64,000 nucleotides of DNA from Ensifer sp. LC11 (GTDB lineage: Bacteria > Pseudomonadota > Alphaproteobacteria > Rhizobiales > Rhizobiaceae): positions 62,001 through 126,000 of the forward strand of contig NZ_MBSO01000003.1 in NCBI RefSeq assembly GCF_001695835.1, given 5' to 3'. The notes under the pieces were generated by a model that worked only from the letters and a program-made list of their open reading frames with translations, searched no databases and was not told the origin of the DNA. This document shows, piece after piece, positions 34,994 to 44,206 of this stretch. The first letter of the stretch is position 1; every line of letters begins with the position of its first letter. Made by a program: the position numbers and the translations under genes.

Positions 34994-37900
34994 ATGGCAG
35001 AGCATGATTTGAAGATCGAACGGGAACTGGCAACGATCCGGGCGTGGCTGCGCGACAGCTATGGGATCGAGGCACGCCTCTCGCCACTGCCGGGCGAACA
35101 TGACCTCAATTACCGGGTCTCGGCCGCCGACGGCCAAGAGTATCTGCTGAAGCTGCATGCCGCCGGCGATGCCGACGAGCTCGGCATGCAGATGGCGGTG
35201 CTCGAACACATGGCCGCCAAGGCATCGGATCTGCCGGTCTCGCGGGCGTTGCGCGATCGCTCCGGCGCCGTCAGCAGCCAGATCGAACTTCGCGGACCTC
35301 GGACGGCAAGGCTTCTCTCCTGGCTGCCCGGCGACACCTGGGCAAAAGCGCCGGTACGCAGCGCCACCAGTGCCGAAAGCCTCGGCCGTCTGCTGGCCGG
35401 TCTCGATCGCAACTTGGAGGATTTTTCCCATGCCGGCGCCAAGCGCCTCTATGCCTGGGATATCGGCCGAGCCGACATGCACCGCAAACACGTGGAACTG
35501 ATTGACGGCGCCGATAAGCGGGTGACGGTCGACACGATCCTCGATCATTTCACTTCGACGGTCCTGCCGCGCCTAACGACCTGCCCGATGCAGGTCATTC
35601 ACAACGACGCCAACGACTACAATGTACTGCTCGACGAGGCAGGTCAGGTCAGTGGTCTGCTCGATTTCGGCGACATGGTCGAGACCTGGCGGGTGATCGA
35701 GGTCGCTGTCGCCTCGGCCTATGCGCTGATCGGATCCGCCGATCCCGTCGGGACCATCGCCGCGCTTGCCGGAGCCTATCATCAGGTAAACCCGCTGAAT
35801 GAAACCGAAATCGAACTGGTCTTCGATCTGGTGCTCACGCGTTACGCCGTCAGCATGTGCATGGCGGCCAAGCAGATCCGCGACAATCCTGACAATACCT
35901 ACCTGCTTGTCAGCCAGGAGGATGTCTGGCGGGAACTGAAGAGACTCCAGAGCGAGAACCGGACGATCGCGATCGCCCGTATCCGCGATGCCTGCGGCCT
36001 CGCGCCGATCCCGCATGCCGCCGCCGTCGTGCGCTGGCTCGAAAAGAGCGCGCATGATTTTGCGCCGATCGTGCGGCCAGAAGCTGCCAAGCCAAAGGTC
36101 GCAGTCTTCGACTTCTCCGCTTCCGGGCCGGAAGCGGCGCAATGGGCAAGACTCGACGCTGCGGAAGCTGAAGCCCGCATCGCGGCGCAGATCGGCAGCG
36201 AGCACGCCGCCTTCGGCATCGGCCTCTATGGTGAGGATCGAGGGATTTACCAGGGCGACGCCTATGAGACGGCGGTGGAAGGTGCGCGGCGCTCGGTGCA
36301 CCTCGGCGTCGATATCTTCGCGCCGGCTGGGGAGCCGGTTTCGGCGCCCTTTGCCGGCAAGGTCGCCTTCATCCACGACGATGCCGTTCCCTACGGGTTC
36401 GGCCCGACGGTGCTCTTAGAACATGAGATCGCAGATGGCCTCCGCTTCTGGACGCTCTATGGTCACCTCTCCCGCGACAGCATCGCCAGGCTCTCCAAGG
36501 GGCAGGCGATCGCCAAGGGCGAGGTCTTTGCCGCCTTCGGCGCGGCCGCAGAAAACGGCAACTGGGCGCCGCATCTGCATTTCCAGATCGTTACCGATCA
36601 CCTCGGCCTTGGTGGGCAGATGCATGGGGTCGGCGTGCGCGACCAGTGGCAGGTGTGGCGCGAGGTGAGCCCGGACCCGAGCGTTGTGCTAGGTCTCTCG
36701 GTTCCGGTCTCGGTGATCGTTCCGCGCGACAAGGAATTCCTGGTGCGCGAGCGCCACCGCCGTATCGGTCGGTCGCTGAGCATCGCCTATAGCTCAGCAC
36801 CGTTGAAGATCGTCGGTGGCGAGGGCGCGCATCTGATCGACGAGGAGGGGACGCGCTGGCTCGACATGGTCAACAATGTCTGCCACGTCGGCCATTGCCA
36901 CCCCCGCGTCGTCAAGGCGGCGCAGGCGCAGATGCAGCGGCTCAACACCAATTCACGCTACCTGCACGATTCGCTGGTCGAATATTCGCGGCGGCTCGCC
37001 GCGCTGTTCCCGGATACGCTCAACGTCTGCTTCTTCGTCAATTCCGGCAGCGAGGCCAACGACCTCGCCATCCGGCTGGCGCGTGCCCATACCGGCAACC
37101 GCGATGTCATCACGGTCGACCATGCCTATCATGGCCATCTTTCGAGCCTCATCGACGTCAGCCCCTATAAGTTCGCCGGCAAGGGCGGGGAAGGGCGGCA
37201 GGCACATGTGAAGGTCGCCGAGATGCCTGACCTCTACCGCGGGCGCTACCGCTACGGTGATGAGCATGCGGGAACGAAGTATGCCGAGGACGTGCGCAAC
37301 CAGGTTGCGGCCCTTGCCGCCGACGGCCGCCGTCCGGCGCTGTTCTTCAGCGAGGGCATTCTCGGCACCGGCGGGCAACTGTCACTGCCAGAAGGTTATC
37401 TGCGCGAAGCCTATGCGCATGTGCGCGCCGCAGGCGGCCTTTGCCTTGCCGACGAGGTGCAGGTCGGCTTCGGTCGCGTCGGCAGCCACATGTGGGCGCA
37501 CGAGTTGCAGGGTGTGGTGCCTGACATCGTCACCATGGGCAAGCCGATTGGCAACGGCCACCCGATGGCGGCCGTCGTCACCACGGAAGCCATCGCCGCC
37601 TCGTTTGCCAACGGCATGGAGTATTTCAACACTTTCGGCGGCAACCCGGTTTCGGCCGAAATTGGCCTTGCGGTGCTCGACGTCATTCGCGACGAGCGGC
37701 TGATGAACCATTGCCGTGTCGTCGGCGACCGGCTGATGGACGGCGCCCGGGCACTTGCGAGCAAATATGCGATCATCGGCGATGTCAGAGGCCATGGCCT
37801 CTTCAACGGCATCGAACTGGTGCGCGACCGCGACACGCTGGAGCCGGCAGCCCGCGAGCTTGATTTCATCATCGCCGAGATGAAGCGCAAGCACCGGATT

Positions 37901-38032
37901 CTGCTGAGCAGCGAGGGGTCGCACCACAATGTTCTGAAGGTGAAGCCGCCGGCACCCTTCAGTGCTGAGGATTGCGACTATTTCCTCAACGCGCTCGACG
38001 AGACGCTCGGGCGTCTGGATCATTTGAGATGA
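34994..38032 (+). CDS. Kinase (APH) / M23 / class III PLP-enzyme fusion protein
   Basis: 1012 aa, three domains. Residues ~1-350: aminoglycoside/choline-kinase-fold phosphotransferase with catalytic HND 203-205, N210 and metal DFGD 224-227; similar to hydroxylysine kinase. Residues ~400-570: M23-like domain with metal-ligand patterns HLGVD (H436, D440) and HLHFQ (H527, H529). Residues ~600-1012: class III aminotransferase fold with PLP Lys K850 (VTMGKPIGNGHPMA); relatives include ethanolamine-phosphate and phosphohydroxylysine phospho-lyases (AGXT2L). Likely phosphorylates an amino alcohol and then eliminates phosphate to give an aldehyde. ATG 34994 has a GGCAGAG site; GTG 34970 is an alternative. 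Confidence 0.85.
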   Translation: MAEHDLKIERELATIRAWLRDSYGIEARLSPLPGEHDLNYRVSAADGQEYLLKLHAAGDADELGMQMAVLEHMAAKASDLPVSRALRDRSGAVSSQIELRGPRTARLLSWLPGDTWAKAPVRSATSAESLGRLLAGLDRNLEDFSHAGAKRLYAWDIGRADMHRKHVELIDGADKRVTVDTILDHFTSTVLPRLTTCPMQVIHNDANDYNVLLDEAGQVSGLLDFGDMVETWRVIEVAVASAYALIGSADPVGTIAALAGAYHQVNPLNETEIELVFDLVLTRYAVSMCMAAKQIRDNPDNTYLLVSQEDVWRELKRLQSENRTIAIARIRDACGLAPIPHAAAVVRWLEKSAHDFAPIVRPEAAKPKVAVFDFSASGPEAAQWARLDAAEAEARIAAQIGSEHAAFGIGLYGEDRGIYQGDAYETAVEGARRSVHLGVDIFAPAGEPVSAPFAGKVAFIHDDAVPYGFGPTVLLEHEIADGLRFWTLYGHLSRDSIARLSKGQAIAKGEVFAAFGAAAENGNWAPHLHFQIVTDHLGLGGQMHGVGVRDQWQVWREVSPDPSVVLGLSVPVSVIVPRDKEFLVRERHRRIGRSLSIAYSSAPLKIVGGEGAHLIDEEGTRWLDMVNNVCHVGHCHPRVVKAAQAQMQRLNTNSRYLHDSLVEYSRRLAALFPDTLNVCFFVNSGSEANDLAIRLARAHTGNRDVITVDHAYHGHLSSLIDVSPYKFAGKGGEGRQAHVKVAEMPDLYRGRYRYGDEHAGTKYAEDVRNQVAALAADGRRPALFFSEGILGTGGQLSLPEGYLREAYAHVRAAGGLCLADEVQVGFGRVGSHMWAHELQGVVPDIVTMGKPIGNGHPMAAVVTTEAIAASFANGMEYFNTFGGNPVSAEIGLAVLDVIRDERLMNHCRVVGDRLMDGARALASKYAIIGDVRGHGLFNGIELVRDRDTLEPAARELDFIIAEMKRKHRILLSSEGSHHNVLKVKPPAPFSAEDCDYFLNALDETLGRLDHLR

Positions 38033-38100
38033 CGCAATTCCTGACGGAATGCCGCTTCACACATTTCCTGAGACTGCTCTAACCCGCTGACAAGAAACAC

Positions 38101-38130
38101 CAAAACGGCCGCCTTCGGGTGGCCGTTTTG
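38101..38130 (+). terminator. Strong intrinsic terminator after the fusion-protein gene
   Basis: CAAAACGGCC (38101-38110) pairs with GGCCGTTTTG (38121-38130); the helix continues inward to a TTCG tetraloop (13 bp in all, one wobble). It closes the LacI-SBP-permease-SDR-fusion operon. Confidence 0.85.
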
Positions 38131-38190
38131 CTGTTGGCCACGAACTTCAACAGCAAAGTCGGATCGACGCGATTTTTCCCTTTACAAGAA

Positions 38191-38227
38191 AGTTAAACGT
38201 TTTTATCGTGCATATAAACGTTTAACT
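38191..38227. promoter_or_regulatory. Two AAACGTTT operators in inverted arrangement before sugar ABC operon
   Basis: AGTTAAACG at 38191 and CGTTTAACT ending at 38227 frame two AAACGTTT cores (38195-38202 and 38216-38223), 21 bp apart. The whole 37-bp block is an approximate palindrome of two operators. Their cores match those at 30646 and 45280, so a LacI-type regulator is the likely ligand. They lie ~60-95 bp before the ATPase start. Confidence 0.75.
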
Positions 38228-38285
38228 AAGCGCAAGGCTTGTGCCATTGGCCTCCGCTAAGCGCTCCGCCGGCAGGGAGGGCCCG

Positions 38286-39434
38286 TTGGCAGCGATCCGC
38301 ATCGACAATTTGCGCAAAGGCTTTGGTTCGCTCGAAGTCTTGAAGGGTATCAACCTCGATATCGCCGATGGCGAGTTCGTCTGCTTCCTCGGCCCGTCGG
38401 GCTGCGGCAAGAGCACGCTGCTGCGCTCGATCGCCGGGCTTGAGGATCTCGACGGTGGCTCGATCCGCCTCGGCGAGCGCGACATCACCGAGGTGGCGTC
38501 GGCCAAACGCGACATCGCCATGGTCTTCCAGAACTATGCGCTCTACCCGCACATGAATGTGCGCAAGAACCTGTCCTTCGGCCTGGCGCTCAACGGCATG
38601 AAGCGTGACGAGATCGATCGCCGCGTCGACAACGCCGCCGACATCCTGCGCATCAAGGAATTGCTGGCCCGCAAGCCGCGCCAGCTTTCCGGCGGCCAGC
38701 GCCAGCGCGTGGCGATCGGTCGTGCGATCGTGCGCGAGCCGAAGCTTTTCCTGCTCGACGAGCCGCTGTCGAACCTCGATGCGGGGCTGCGCGTCACCAT
38801 GCGCGTCGAGCTTGCAGCGCTGCATGAGCGTCTCGGCGTGACGATGATCTATGTGACCCATGACCAGGTGGAGGCGATGACGCTGTCCGATCGCGTCGTG
38901 GTGCTCGACAAGGGTAAGGTCAGCCAGTTCGGCACGCCGCTCGAACTCTTCTATCAACCCGCAAACCTGTTCGTCGCCGGCTTCATCGGTTCGCCGCGCA
39001 TGAACTTCGTCACGACCGAAGTGACAGGGCAGGTTGACACGTCAGTGACGCTCAATGGCGGCGGTCTTGCCCATCCGCTGACGCTCGAGATGCAGTCTGC
39101 AGCGCCGGTCGCCAAGCCCAAGTCGGTGACACTCGGCATTCGCCCGGACAAGATCGAGCTGGTTTCCGCCGAGGAAGGCCATCTCGTCGGCGACGTGCGC
39201 CTGGTCGAGCGGCTCGGCACCGAAAGCCACGTCCATATCAGCCTTGAGAACGGCGGCGACATGACCGCCGTCGTGCGCGGCACGCATCCGGTTTCGGCTC
39301 GCGAGCGCGTGCATCTGCGCTTGGCCGCCGAGCATTGCCATCTGTTCGATGGCGACGGTCAGGCGGTCGCGCGCCGGCTCGATGTCGAGACCCAGGCGCT
39401 CATCAATCAGGAAAAGGCAAAGCGGGTCGCGTAA
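38286..39434 (+). CDS. Sugar ABC transporter ATP-binding protein (UgpC/MsmK-type)
   Basis: About 382-aa CUT1-family ATPase. Walker A GPSGCGKST, Q-loop MVFQNYALYPHM, signature LSGGQRQRVAIGRA, Walker B LFLLDEPLSNLDAGLR, H-loop YVTHDQVEAMTL, then the MalK-type C-terminal regulatory (OB/TOBE) domain (SVTLGIRPDKIELV). TTG 38286 is chosen: it has AGGGAGGGC upstream and begins exactly at the family N-terminus AAIRIDNLRKGFG; GTG 38241 in the same frame is the alternative. First gene of the sugar import operon, unusual in that the ATPase precedes the binding protein. Confidence 0.88.
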   Translation: MAAIRIDNLRKGFGSLEVLKGINLDIADGEFVCFLGPSGCGKSTLLRSIAGLEDLDGGSIRLGERDITEVASAKRDIAMVFQNYALYPHMNVRKNLSFGLALNGMKRDEIDRRVDNAADILRIKELLARKPRQLSGGQRQRVAIGRAIVREPKLFLLDEPLSNLDAGLRVTMRVELAALHERLGVTMIYVTHDQVEAMTLSDRVVVLDKGKVSQFGTPLELFYQPANLFVAGFIGSPRMNFVTTEVTGQVDTSVTLNGGGLAHPLTLEMQSAAPVAKPKSVTLGIRPDKIELVSAEEGHLVGDVRLVERLGTESHVHISLENGGDMTAVVRGTHPVSARERVHLRLAAEHCHLFDGDGQAVARRLDVETQALINQEKAKRVA

Positions 39435-39454
39435 CCCGAAGGAGGAGGAGAAGC

Positions 39455-40684
39455 ATGCTTAACAGGAAGTCGATCATCGGCTCGCTGCTGGTTCTGGCGA
39501 TCGCCGGAACCGCCACGGCCCGCGCGGAAGAGACCTTGCGTTTTGCGACCTGGGACACGGACGAGAGCCTGGCGATCCAGCAGGAAATCGCCAAGAAGTT
39601 CGAGGAGAAGCACCCGGGCGTGAAGGTTCAGGTGGAACCCTATGCGGATGGCTACGATCAGAAGCTGATCGCCGCCTTCGGCGCCGGTAACCCGCCTGAC
39701 GTCATGTATATGTGGAACTTCCCGCAATACTACACGTCGCTGAAGCCGCTCGACGATCTGATCGCCAAGGATGCGGCCGAGATCAAGCCGGACGATTTCC
39801 CGAAGGGCCTGATGAACACGGTTCGCGTCGAGGGCAAGACCTACGGCATGCCGTCGGGCTTCACCACGCAGGTGGTCTTCTACAACAAGGACATGTTCGC
39901 CAAGGCCGGCGTCGAGGAGCCGAAGGACGGCTGGACCTGGGACGACCTGCGCGCCAAGGCGGCGAAGTTCCGCGACGAGCCGAACAAAGTCTATGGCTTC
40001 GCCGTCGATGCCAAGCCCGACCCTTACGACTTCGAGCAATTCCTCTGGTCGAATGGCACCAAGTACATCTCCGACGACGGCAAAAAGATCGACGGCTACA
40101 TGAACAGCGATGCGGCAGCGCAAGTGCTCGATATGTTCGGCGACATGGCCAAGAAACAGGAAGCGATCACGCTCAATCTCGGCGACGACACGTCGGGCAG
40201 CACGCTCTTTAAGGGTGGCAAGATCGCAATGTTCCAGAGCGCCATGTGGTCGAAGTCCGGTATCGATGCGTCCGGTATCAAGTATGGCGTGGCGCCGCTG
40301 CCGAAGTTCGGCGACAAGACCGCCCATTCCGCACTCGGCGTCTCGGCGATCTCGATCGCCAAGGATGCGGCCCATCCTGATCTCGCCTGGGAATTCGTCA
40401 AGTTCTTCTCCTCGCCGGAAGCTGTCGTCATGCGCGTCAACGACCTGCCGGTGCGCACCAGCGTCGCGGAGGAAAAGGGCATGACCAAGGACCCGATCTA
40501 CAAGCCCTTCTTCGACATTCTCGTCACCTCCAACACCGAGACCCACGCGTTCCTGAAGAACGCCAACTGGAGCAAGGTCCAGGACAATCTCGCCCGCGCC
40601 ATTGAGGCGACGATGATCGACCAGGGCAATGCCAAGCAGCATCTCGACGATGCGGTCGCCCGCTCGAAGCGGCTGGTCAAGTAG
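39455..40684 (+). CDS. Sugar ABC transporter substrate-binding protein
   Basis: 409 aa, family 1 extracellular solute-binding protein (MalE-like). Signal peptide MLNRKSIIGSLLVLAIAG...ARA, then ETLRFATWDTDESLAIQQE, FEEKHPGVKVQVEPYADGYDQ-type opening and FGAGNPPDVMYMWNFPQY. GGAGGAGGAG ribosome site 5 nt before ATG 39455. Aromatic residues near the presumed cleft fit oligosaccharide/glycoside binding. Ligand likely a glucoside or galactoside given the co-localised glycosidases. Confidence 0.9.
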   Translation: MLNRKSIIGSLLVLAIAGTATARAEETLRFATWDTDESLAIQQEIAKKFEEKHPGVKVQVEPYADGYDQKLIAAFGAGNPPDVMYMWNFPQYYTSLKPLDDLIAKDAAEIKPDDFPKGLMNTVRVEGKTYGMPSGFTTQVVFYNKDMFAKAGVEEPKDGWTWDDLRAKAAKFRDEPNKVYGFAVDAKPDPYDFEQFLWSNGTKYISDDGKKIDGYMNSDAAAQVLDMFGDMAKKQEAITLNLGDDTSGSTLFKGGKIAMFQSAMWSKSGIDASGIKYGVAPLPKFGDKTAHSALGVSAISIAKDAAHPDLAWEFVKFFSSPEAVVMRVNDLPVRTSVAEEKGMTKDPIYKPFFDILVTSNTETHAFLKNANWSKVQDNLARAIEATMIDQGNAKQHLDDAVARSKRLVK

Positions 40685-40701
40685 GACAAGGAGCCTGGGA
40701 G

Positions 40702-41661
40702 ATGGACATGACCTATGCAACAGCGGCGGCGCCGACCGTGGCAAAACGCAAGCGCTCGGCGTTTGCGCGCCACATCGTGGCCTATCTGTTCATCTCCCCG
40801 TGGATCCTCGGGTTCCTGTTCTTCACGCTCGGGCCCCTCGTCTTCTCGCTGACGATGAGCTTCTACGACTGGCCTGTCGTCGGCGAGCGCACTTTCGTCG
40901 GCCTCGACAACTACCGCTCCATGCTCTTCGAGGATCAGCAGTTCTGGGAGAGCCTCTGGATCACGGTGAAGTTCGCGGCGATCTACGTGCCGTTCAACAT
41001 CGTCATGTCGTTCCTGCTGGCGCTCATGCTGCACCATATCCGCTTTGCCAGCGGCTTCTTCCGCACCGCCTTCTACCTGCCGAGCGTCATTTCCGGTGTC
41101 GCGCTTGTGACGATCTGGAGCTGGATCTACAGCAGGGAATACGGCCTTCTGAATTTCATGCTGTCCTTCGTCGGCATCGACGGGCCGAACTGGCTCGGCG
41201 ATCCCAACCTTGCGATCATCGCCATCATCATTGCCAGCCTCTGGGGGCTCGGTGGCACCATGCTGATCCTCTTGACCGGCCTCAAGGCGATCCCGAAGGA
41301 ACTCTATGAGGCGGCGACCGTCTCGGGCGTTCCCGGCTGGGCGCAGATGGTGTTCATCACCCTTCCGATGCTCGGGCCGATGCTGCTCTTCACCTTCATT
41401 ACCTCGATCATCTCCGCCTTCCAGCAACTGACGATCGCGCTGCTTTTGACCAAGGGCGGACCGCTCGGCTCCACCTATTTCTTCGCCATGTACATCTACG
41501 ACAACGCCTTCAAGTATTTCGACATGGGTTATGCCGCCGCCGGCTCCTGGGTGATGTTCATCATCGTGCTGCTGCTCAGCCTCGGCGTGATGCGCTGGTC
41601 GGCTGCCTGGGTCTATTACGAAGGCGAAGTCCGCCAGAACGATGGAGACGGCCATGCGTAA
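40702..41661 (+). CDS. Sugar ABC transporter permease (MalF/UgpA-type)
   Basis: 319 aa. Six or seven hydrophobic segments beginning HIVAYLFISPWILGFLFF, FVGLDNYRSMLF, and the EAA loop LKAIPKELYEAATVSGVPGW, features of CUT1 first permeases. An 18-bp gap separates it from the binding-protein gene. The 3' end overlaps the next permease by eight bases. Confidence 0.91.
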   Translation: MDMTYATAAAPTVAKRKRSAFARHIVAYLFISPWILGFLFFTLGPLVFSLTMSFYDWPVVGERTFVGLDNYRSMLFEDQQFWESLWITVKFAAIYVPFNIVMSFLLALMLHHIRFASGFFRTAFYLPSVISGVALVTIWSWIYSREYGLLNFMLSFVGIDGPNWLGDPNLAIIAIIIASLWGLGGTMLILLTGLKAIPKELYEAATVSGVPGWAQMVFITLPMLGPMLLFTFITSIISAFQQLTIALLLTKGGPLGSTYFFAMYIYDNAFKYFDMGYAAAGSWVMFIIVLLLSLGVMRWSAAWVYYEGEVRQNDGDGHA

Positions 41662-42466
41662 GACGCTGCTCTATTCCGCGCTCATCCTGCTCTCGGCGCT
41701 GTTTATCGCGCCGTTCTACTGGACCTTCATGACGGCGATCAAAAGCACCGCCGAACTCTACCAGTTCCCGCCGGTCTTCTGGCCGTCCGAATGGCATTGG
41801 GAGAATTTTGCCGCCGCCTGGAACAAGCAGCCCTTCGGCACCTATCTCACCAACTCGCTGATCGTTGTGGTGCTGTCGACGATCGGCCAGTTGATCTCAA
41901 GCTCGCTCGTCGCCTACGGCTTCGCCCGCTTCCGCTTTCCCGGCCGCGATCCCCTGTTCATTCTGCTGCTCGCCACCATGATGATCCCGTGGGACGTGAA
42001 GATGATCCCGCTCTACATGGAGTTCAACCTGCTCGGCTGGATCAACACGCTGAAGCCCTTGATCGTGCCGGCCTATTTCGCCGATGCCTTCTTCGTCTTC
42101 CTTCTTCGCCAATACATCATGACCGTGCCTGTCGAAATCGACGAGGCGGCGCGCATGGACGGCGCCAACGCCTTCGACATCTATTGGCGCATCCATCTGC
42201 CACTGATGATGCCGGCGCTGGTGCTGGTCGGCACCTTCCATTTCATGAACGCCTGGAACGACTATCTCGGTCCGCTGATCTTTCTCAACGACCAGTCGAA
42301 ATACACACTCACGCTCGGCCTCTCGATGTTCAAGGGCCTGCACGAGGTGGACGTGACCTCGATCGCCGCGATCACCGTGATCCTCTGCCTGCCGCCGCTC
42401 GCGCTGTTCTTCGTCGCCCAGCGCTACATCATGGATGGCGCGGTCGGTTCGTCGGTGAAGGGATAA
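41654..42466 (+). CDS. Sugar ABC transporter permease (MalG/UgpE-type)
   Basis: 270 aa. MRKTLLYSALILLSALFIAP, PPVFWPSEWHWENFAAAW, EAA loop VPVEIDEAARMDGANAFDIYW, and C-terminal QRYIMDGAVGSSVKG are typical of CUT1 second permeases. ATG 41654 is favoured by GGAGA six bases upstream; ATG 41642 is four codons earlier. Four bases separate it from the glycoside hydrolase. Confidence 0.91.
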   Translation: MRKTLLYSALILLSALFIAPFYWTFMTAIKSTAELYQFPPVFWPSEWHWENFAAAWNKQPFGTYLTNSLIVVVLSTIGQLISSSLVAYGFARFRFPGRDPLFILLLATMMIPWDVKMIPLYMEFNLLGWINTLKPLIVPAYFADAFFVFLLRQYIMTVPVEIDEAARMDGANAFDIYWRIHLPLMMPALVLVGTFHFMNAWNDYLGPLIFLNDQSKYTLTLGLSMFKGLHEVDVTSIAAITVILCLPPLALFFVAQRYIMDGAVGSSVKG

Positions 42467-42470
42467 CGGC

Positions 42471-44177
42471 ATGCTGTTCGATATCGACACAGTCCCCTTC
42501 AGCCGCAGGGGCCGGTTCCTGACGCTCTCGACGATGCGTGTTCCGGGTCGCGATGGCGAGCGGGCGCTTTATCTCCGTCATGTCGCCGGCGGCGACGAGC
42601 GGCCGTCACTCGGCCGCCTCTGCCGTGTCGAATTTCTCGATGCGGCTGGCGAGACCGTGACGCCCGTGTTCGTGCTCTCCCCGGAGCGGCTCGACGCCCG
42701 CGTCGGCGAAGGCGAGGTCACCTTCGTCATCGGTGAGGGTGAACGCCTGCATGTTGTCGGCAAGAGGGCCGGCGTGCGCTTCCATCTCGAAGGCTCCCGC
42801 TATGACTATGTCTATCGCACGCCCAACGGCGAGGATTGCCTGGTGGCCGCGGTTGAGAACGTGAAGTTCATCCCACGGGCAATCACAGGTGATCTTAAGA
42901 TCACGGGCGCCTGGCAGCGCGATCACTCGGAAGACGTTTCCTTTGCCTTCTCGGGCGCGGATGCCTTCGAGGGCAATGTCGATTTCTTCCGCACCGTGCC
43001 GCCTGCCGCTCAACCCGGCGATTTCGCCGAGGCCCTTTCGGGTGCGACGGACGAATTCGCCGAGTGGTACGCGCGCGTTCCGAGGGGCGTTACCGGCCAG
43101 AACGAAGCGCATCGGCTGGCAAGCTATCTGCTCTGGGCGAACGGCGTGCCCGCTGGCGGCACTCTGACGCGGCCGGCGATCTACATGTCCAAGAACCACA
43201 TGATTAACATCTGGAGCTGGGACAACGCCTTTTCCGCCCTCGGCGTTGCCTCTGTCGATCAGGAGCTTGCCTTCGACCAGTTGGCAGTGATCTTCGATCA
43301 TCAGGATGCGTCCGGCTTGCTGCCGGACTATATCAACGACCGCGACGTGCTCTTCGCCTTCACCAAGCCGCCGGTGCACGGCTGGGCAGTGTCGCTGATT
43401 GCGGCTGCCGACCCATCCTTCCTGACGGGCGAGCGCAAGTCCTACCTGCGTGACGCGATCGGCAAGCAGGTCGACTATTGGCTGACTTATGGCCGTACGG
43501 ATGCGACGAGCCTGCCGTCCTATTTCCACGGCAACGACAGCGGCTGGGACAATGCCACCTTCTTTGCCGAGGGCGGGCCGGTGATTTCGCCGGACTTGCC
43601 GGTCTTCCTGATCCTTGCCTGCGAGACGCTGGCGACGCTGCTGGAAGATGATGTGGAACGTCAGACGATGTGGCGGCAGAAGGCTGACGACCTGCAGGCG
43701 TTGTTGTTTGAACGGCTGTGGACTGGCGAAACCTTCGGCGCGCGGCTTGCTGCAGATCCGGAGCGGGTTCTGCCTGGAAACAATCTCATCCAGTTCATGC
43801 CGCTGTTGCTGGGTGCACGCCTGGCACCCGACATGCGCGAAAAGCTCGTTGCCAGGCTTCTGGCCGGCGGCTTCATCACCGCATGGGGCCCAGCGACCGA
43901 AAGCCCGCAGAGTTCCTTCTACGAGGACGACGGCTACTGGCGTGGGCCCATCTGGGCGCCGACCACGCTTCTCCTCTGGGATGGTCTGCGCCGGCAAGGG
44001 AAGATTGAACTTGCGCATGAGGTCGCGGAAAAGTTCTGTTCACTTGCCAGCAAAAGCGGTATGGCCGAAAACTTCGATGCGCGGTCGGGGAGGGGCCTTC
44101 GCGATCGCGCATTCGCCTGGACATCCGCAGTCTATCTTCAGCTGGCGGCATCGCTCAGCCGACCCAAATCATCGTGA
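42471..44177 (+). CDS. (alpha/alpha)6-barrel glycoside hydrolase, MGH1/GH63-like
   Basis: 568 aa, cytoplasmic (no signal peptide). An N-terminal beta-rich domain precedes an alpha-barrel with GH37/GH63-like landmarks: WSWDNAFSALG, GNDSGWDNATFF, AWGPATESPQSSFYEDDG and YWRGPIWAPTTLLLW. Candidate acid residues are the Asp in SGWDN and the Glu in GPATES. Relatives include mannosylglycerate hydrolase and alpha,alpha-trehalase-like enzymes, so the substrate is an alpha-glycoside imported by the ABC system. Exact specificity unknown. Confidence 0.78.
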   Translation: MLFDIDTVPFSRRGRFLTLSTMRVPGRDGERALYLRHVAGGDERPSLGRLCRVEFLDAAGETVTPVFVLSPERLDARVGEGEVTFVIGEGERLHVVGKRAGVRFHLEGSRYDYVYRTPNGEDCLVAAVENVKFIPRAITGDLKITGAWQRDHSEDVSFAFSGADAFEGNVDFFRTVPPAAQPGDFAEALSGATDEFAEWYARVPRGVTGQNEAHRLASYLLWANGVPAGGTLTRPAIYMSKNHMINIWSWDNAFSALGVASVDQELAFDQLAVIFDHQDASGLLPDYINDRDVLFAFTKPPVHGWAVSLIAAADPSFLTGERKSYLRDAIGKQVDYWLTYGRTDATSLPSYFHGNDSGWDNATFFAEGGPVISPDLPVFLILACETLATLLEDDVERQTMWRQKADDLQALLFERLWTGETFGARLAADPERVLPGNNLIQFMPLLLGARLAPDMREKLVARLLAGGFITAWGPATESPQSSFYEDDGYWRGPIWAPTTLLLWDGLRRQGKIELAHEVAEKFCSLASKSGMAENFDARSGRGLRDRAFAWTSAVYLQLAASLSRPKSS

Positions 44178-44206
44178 TCTAGCAACCCGTGACGAACTGA
44201 GACGCC

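Noticed and set aside
42606-44018. Antisense open frame of 470 codons opposite the glycoside hydrolase
   Set aside because: Shadow of GC-rich codon bias; the sense protein has family motifs throughout.
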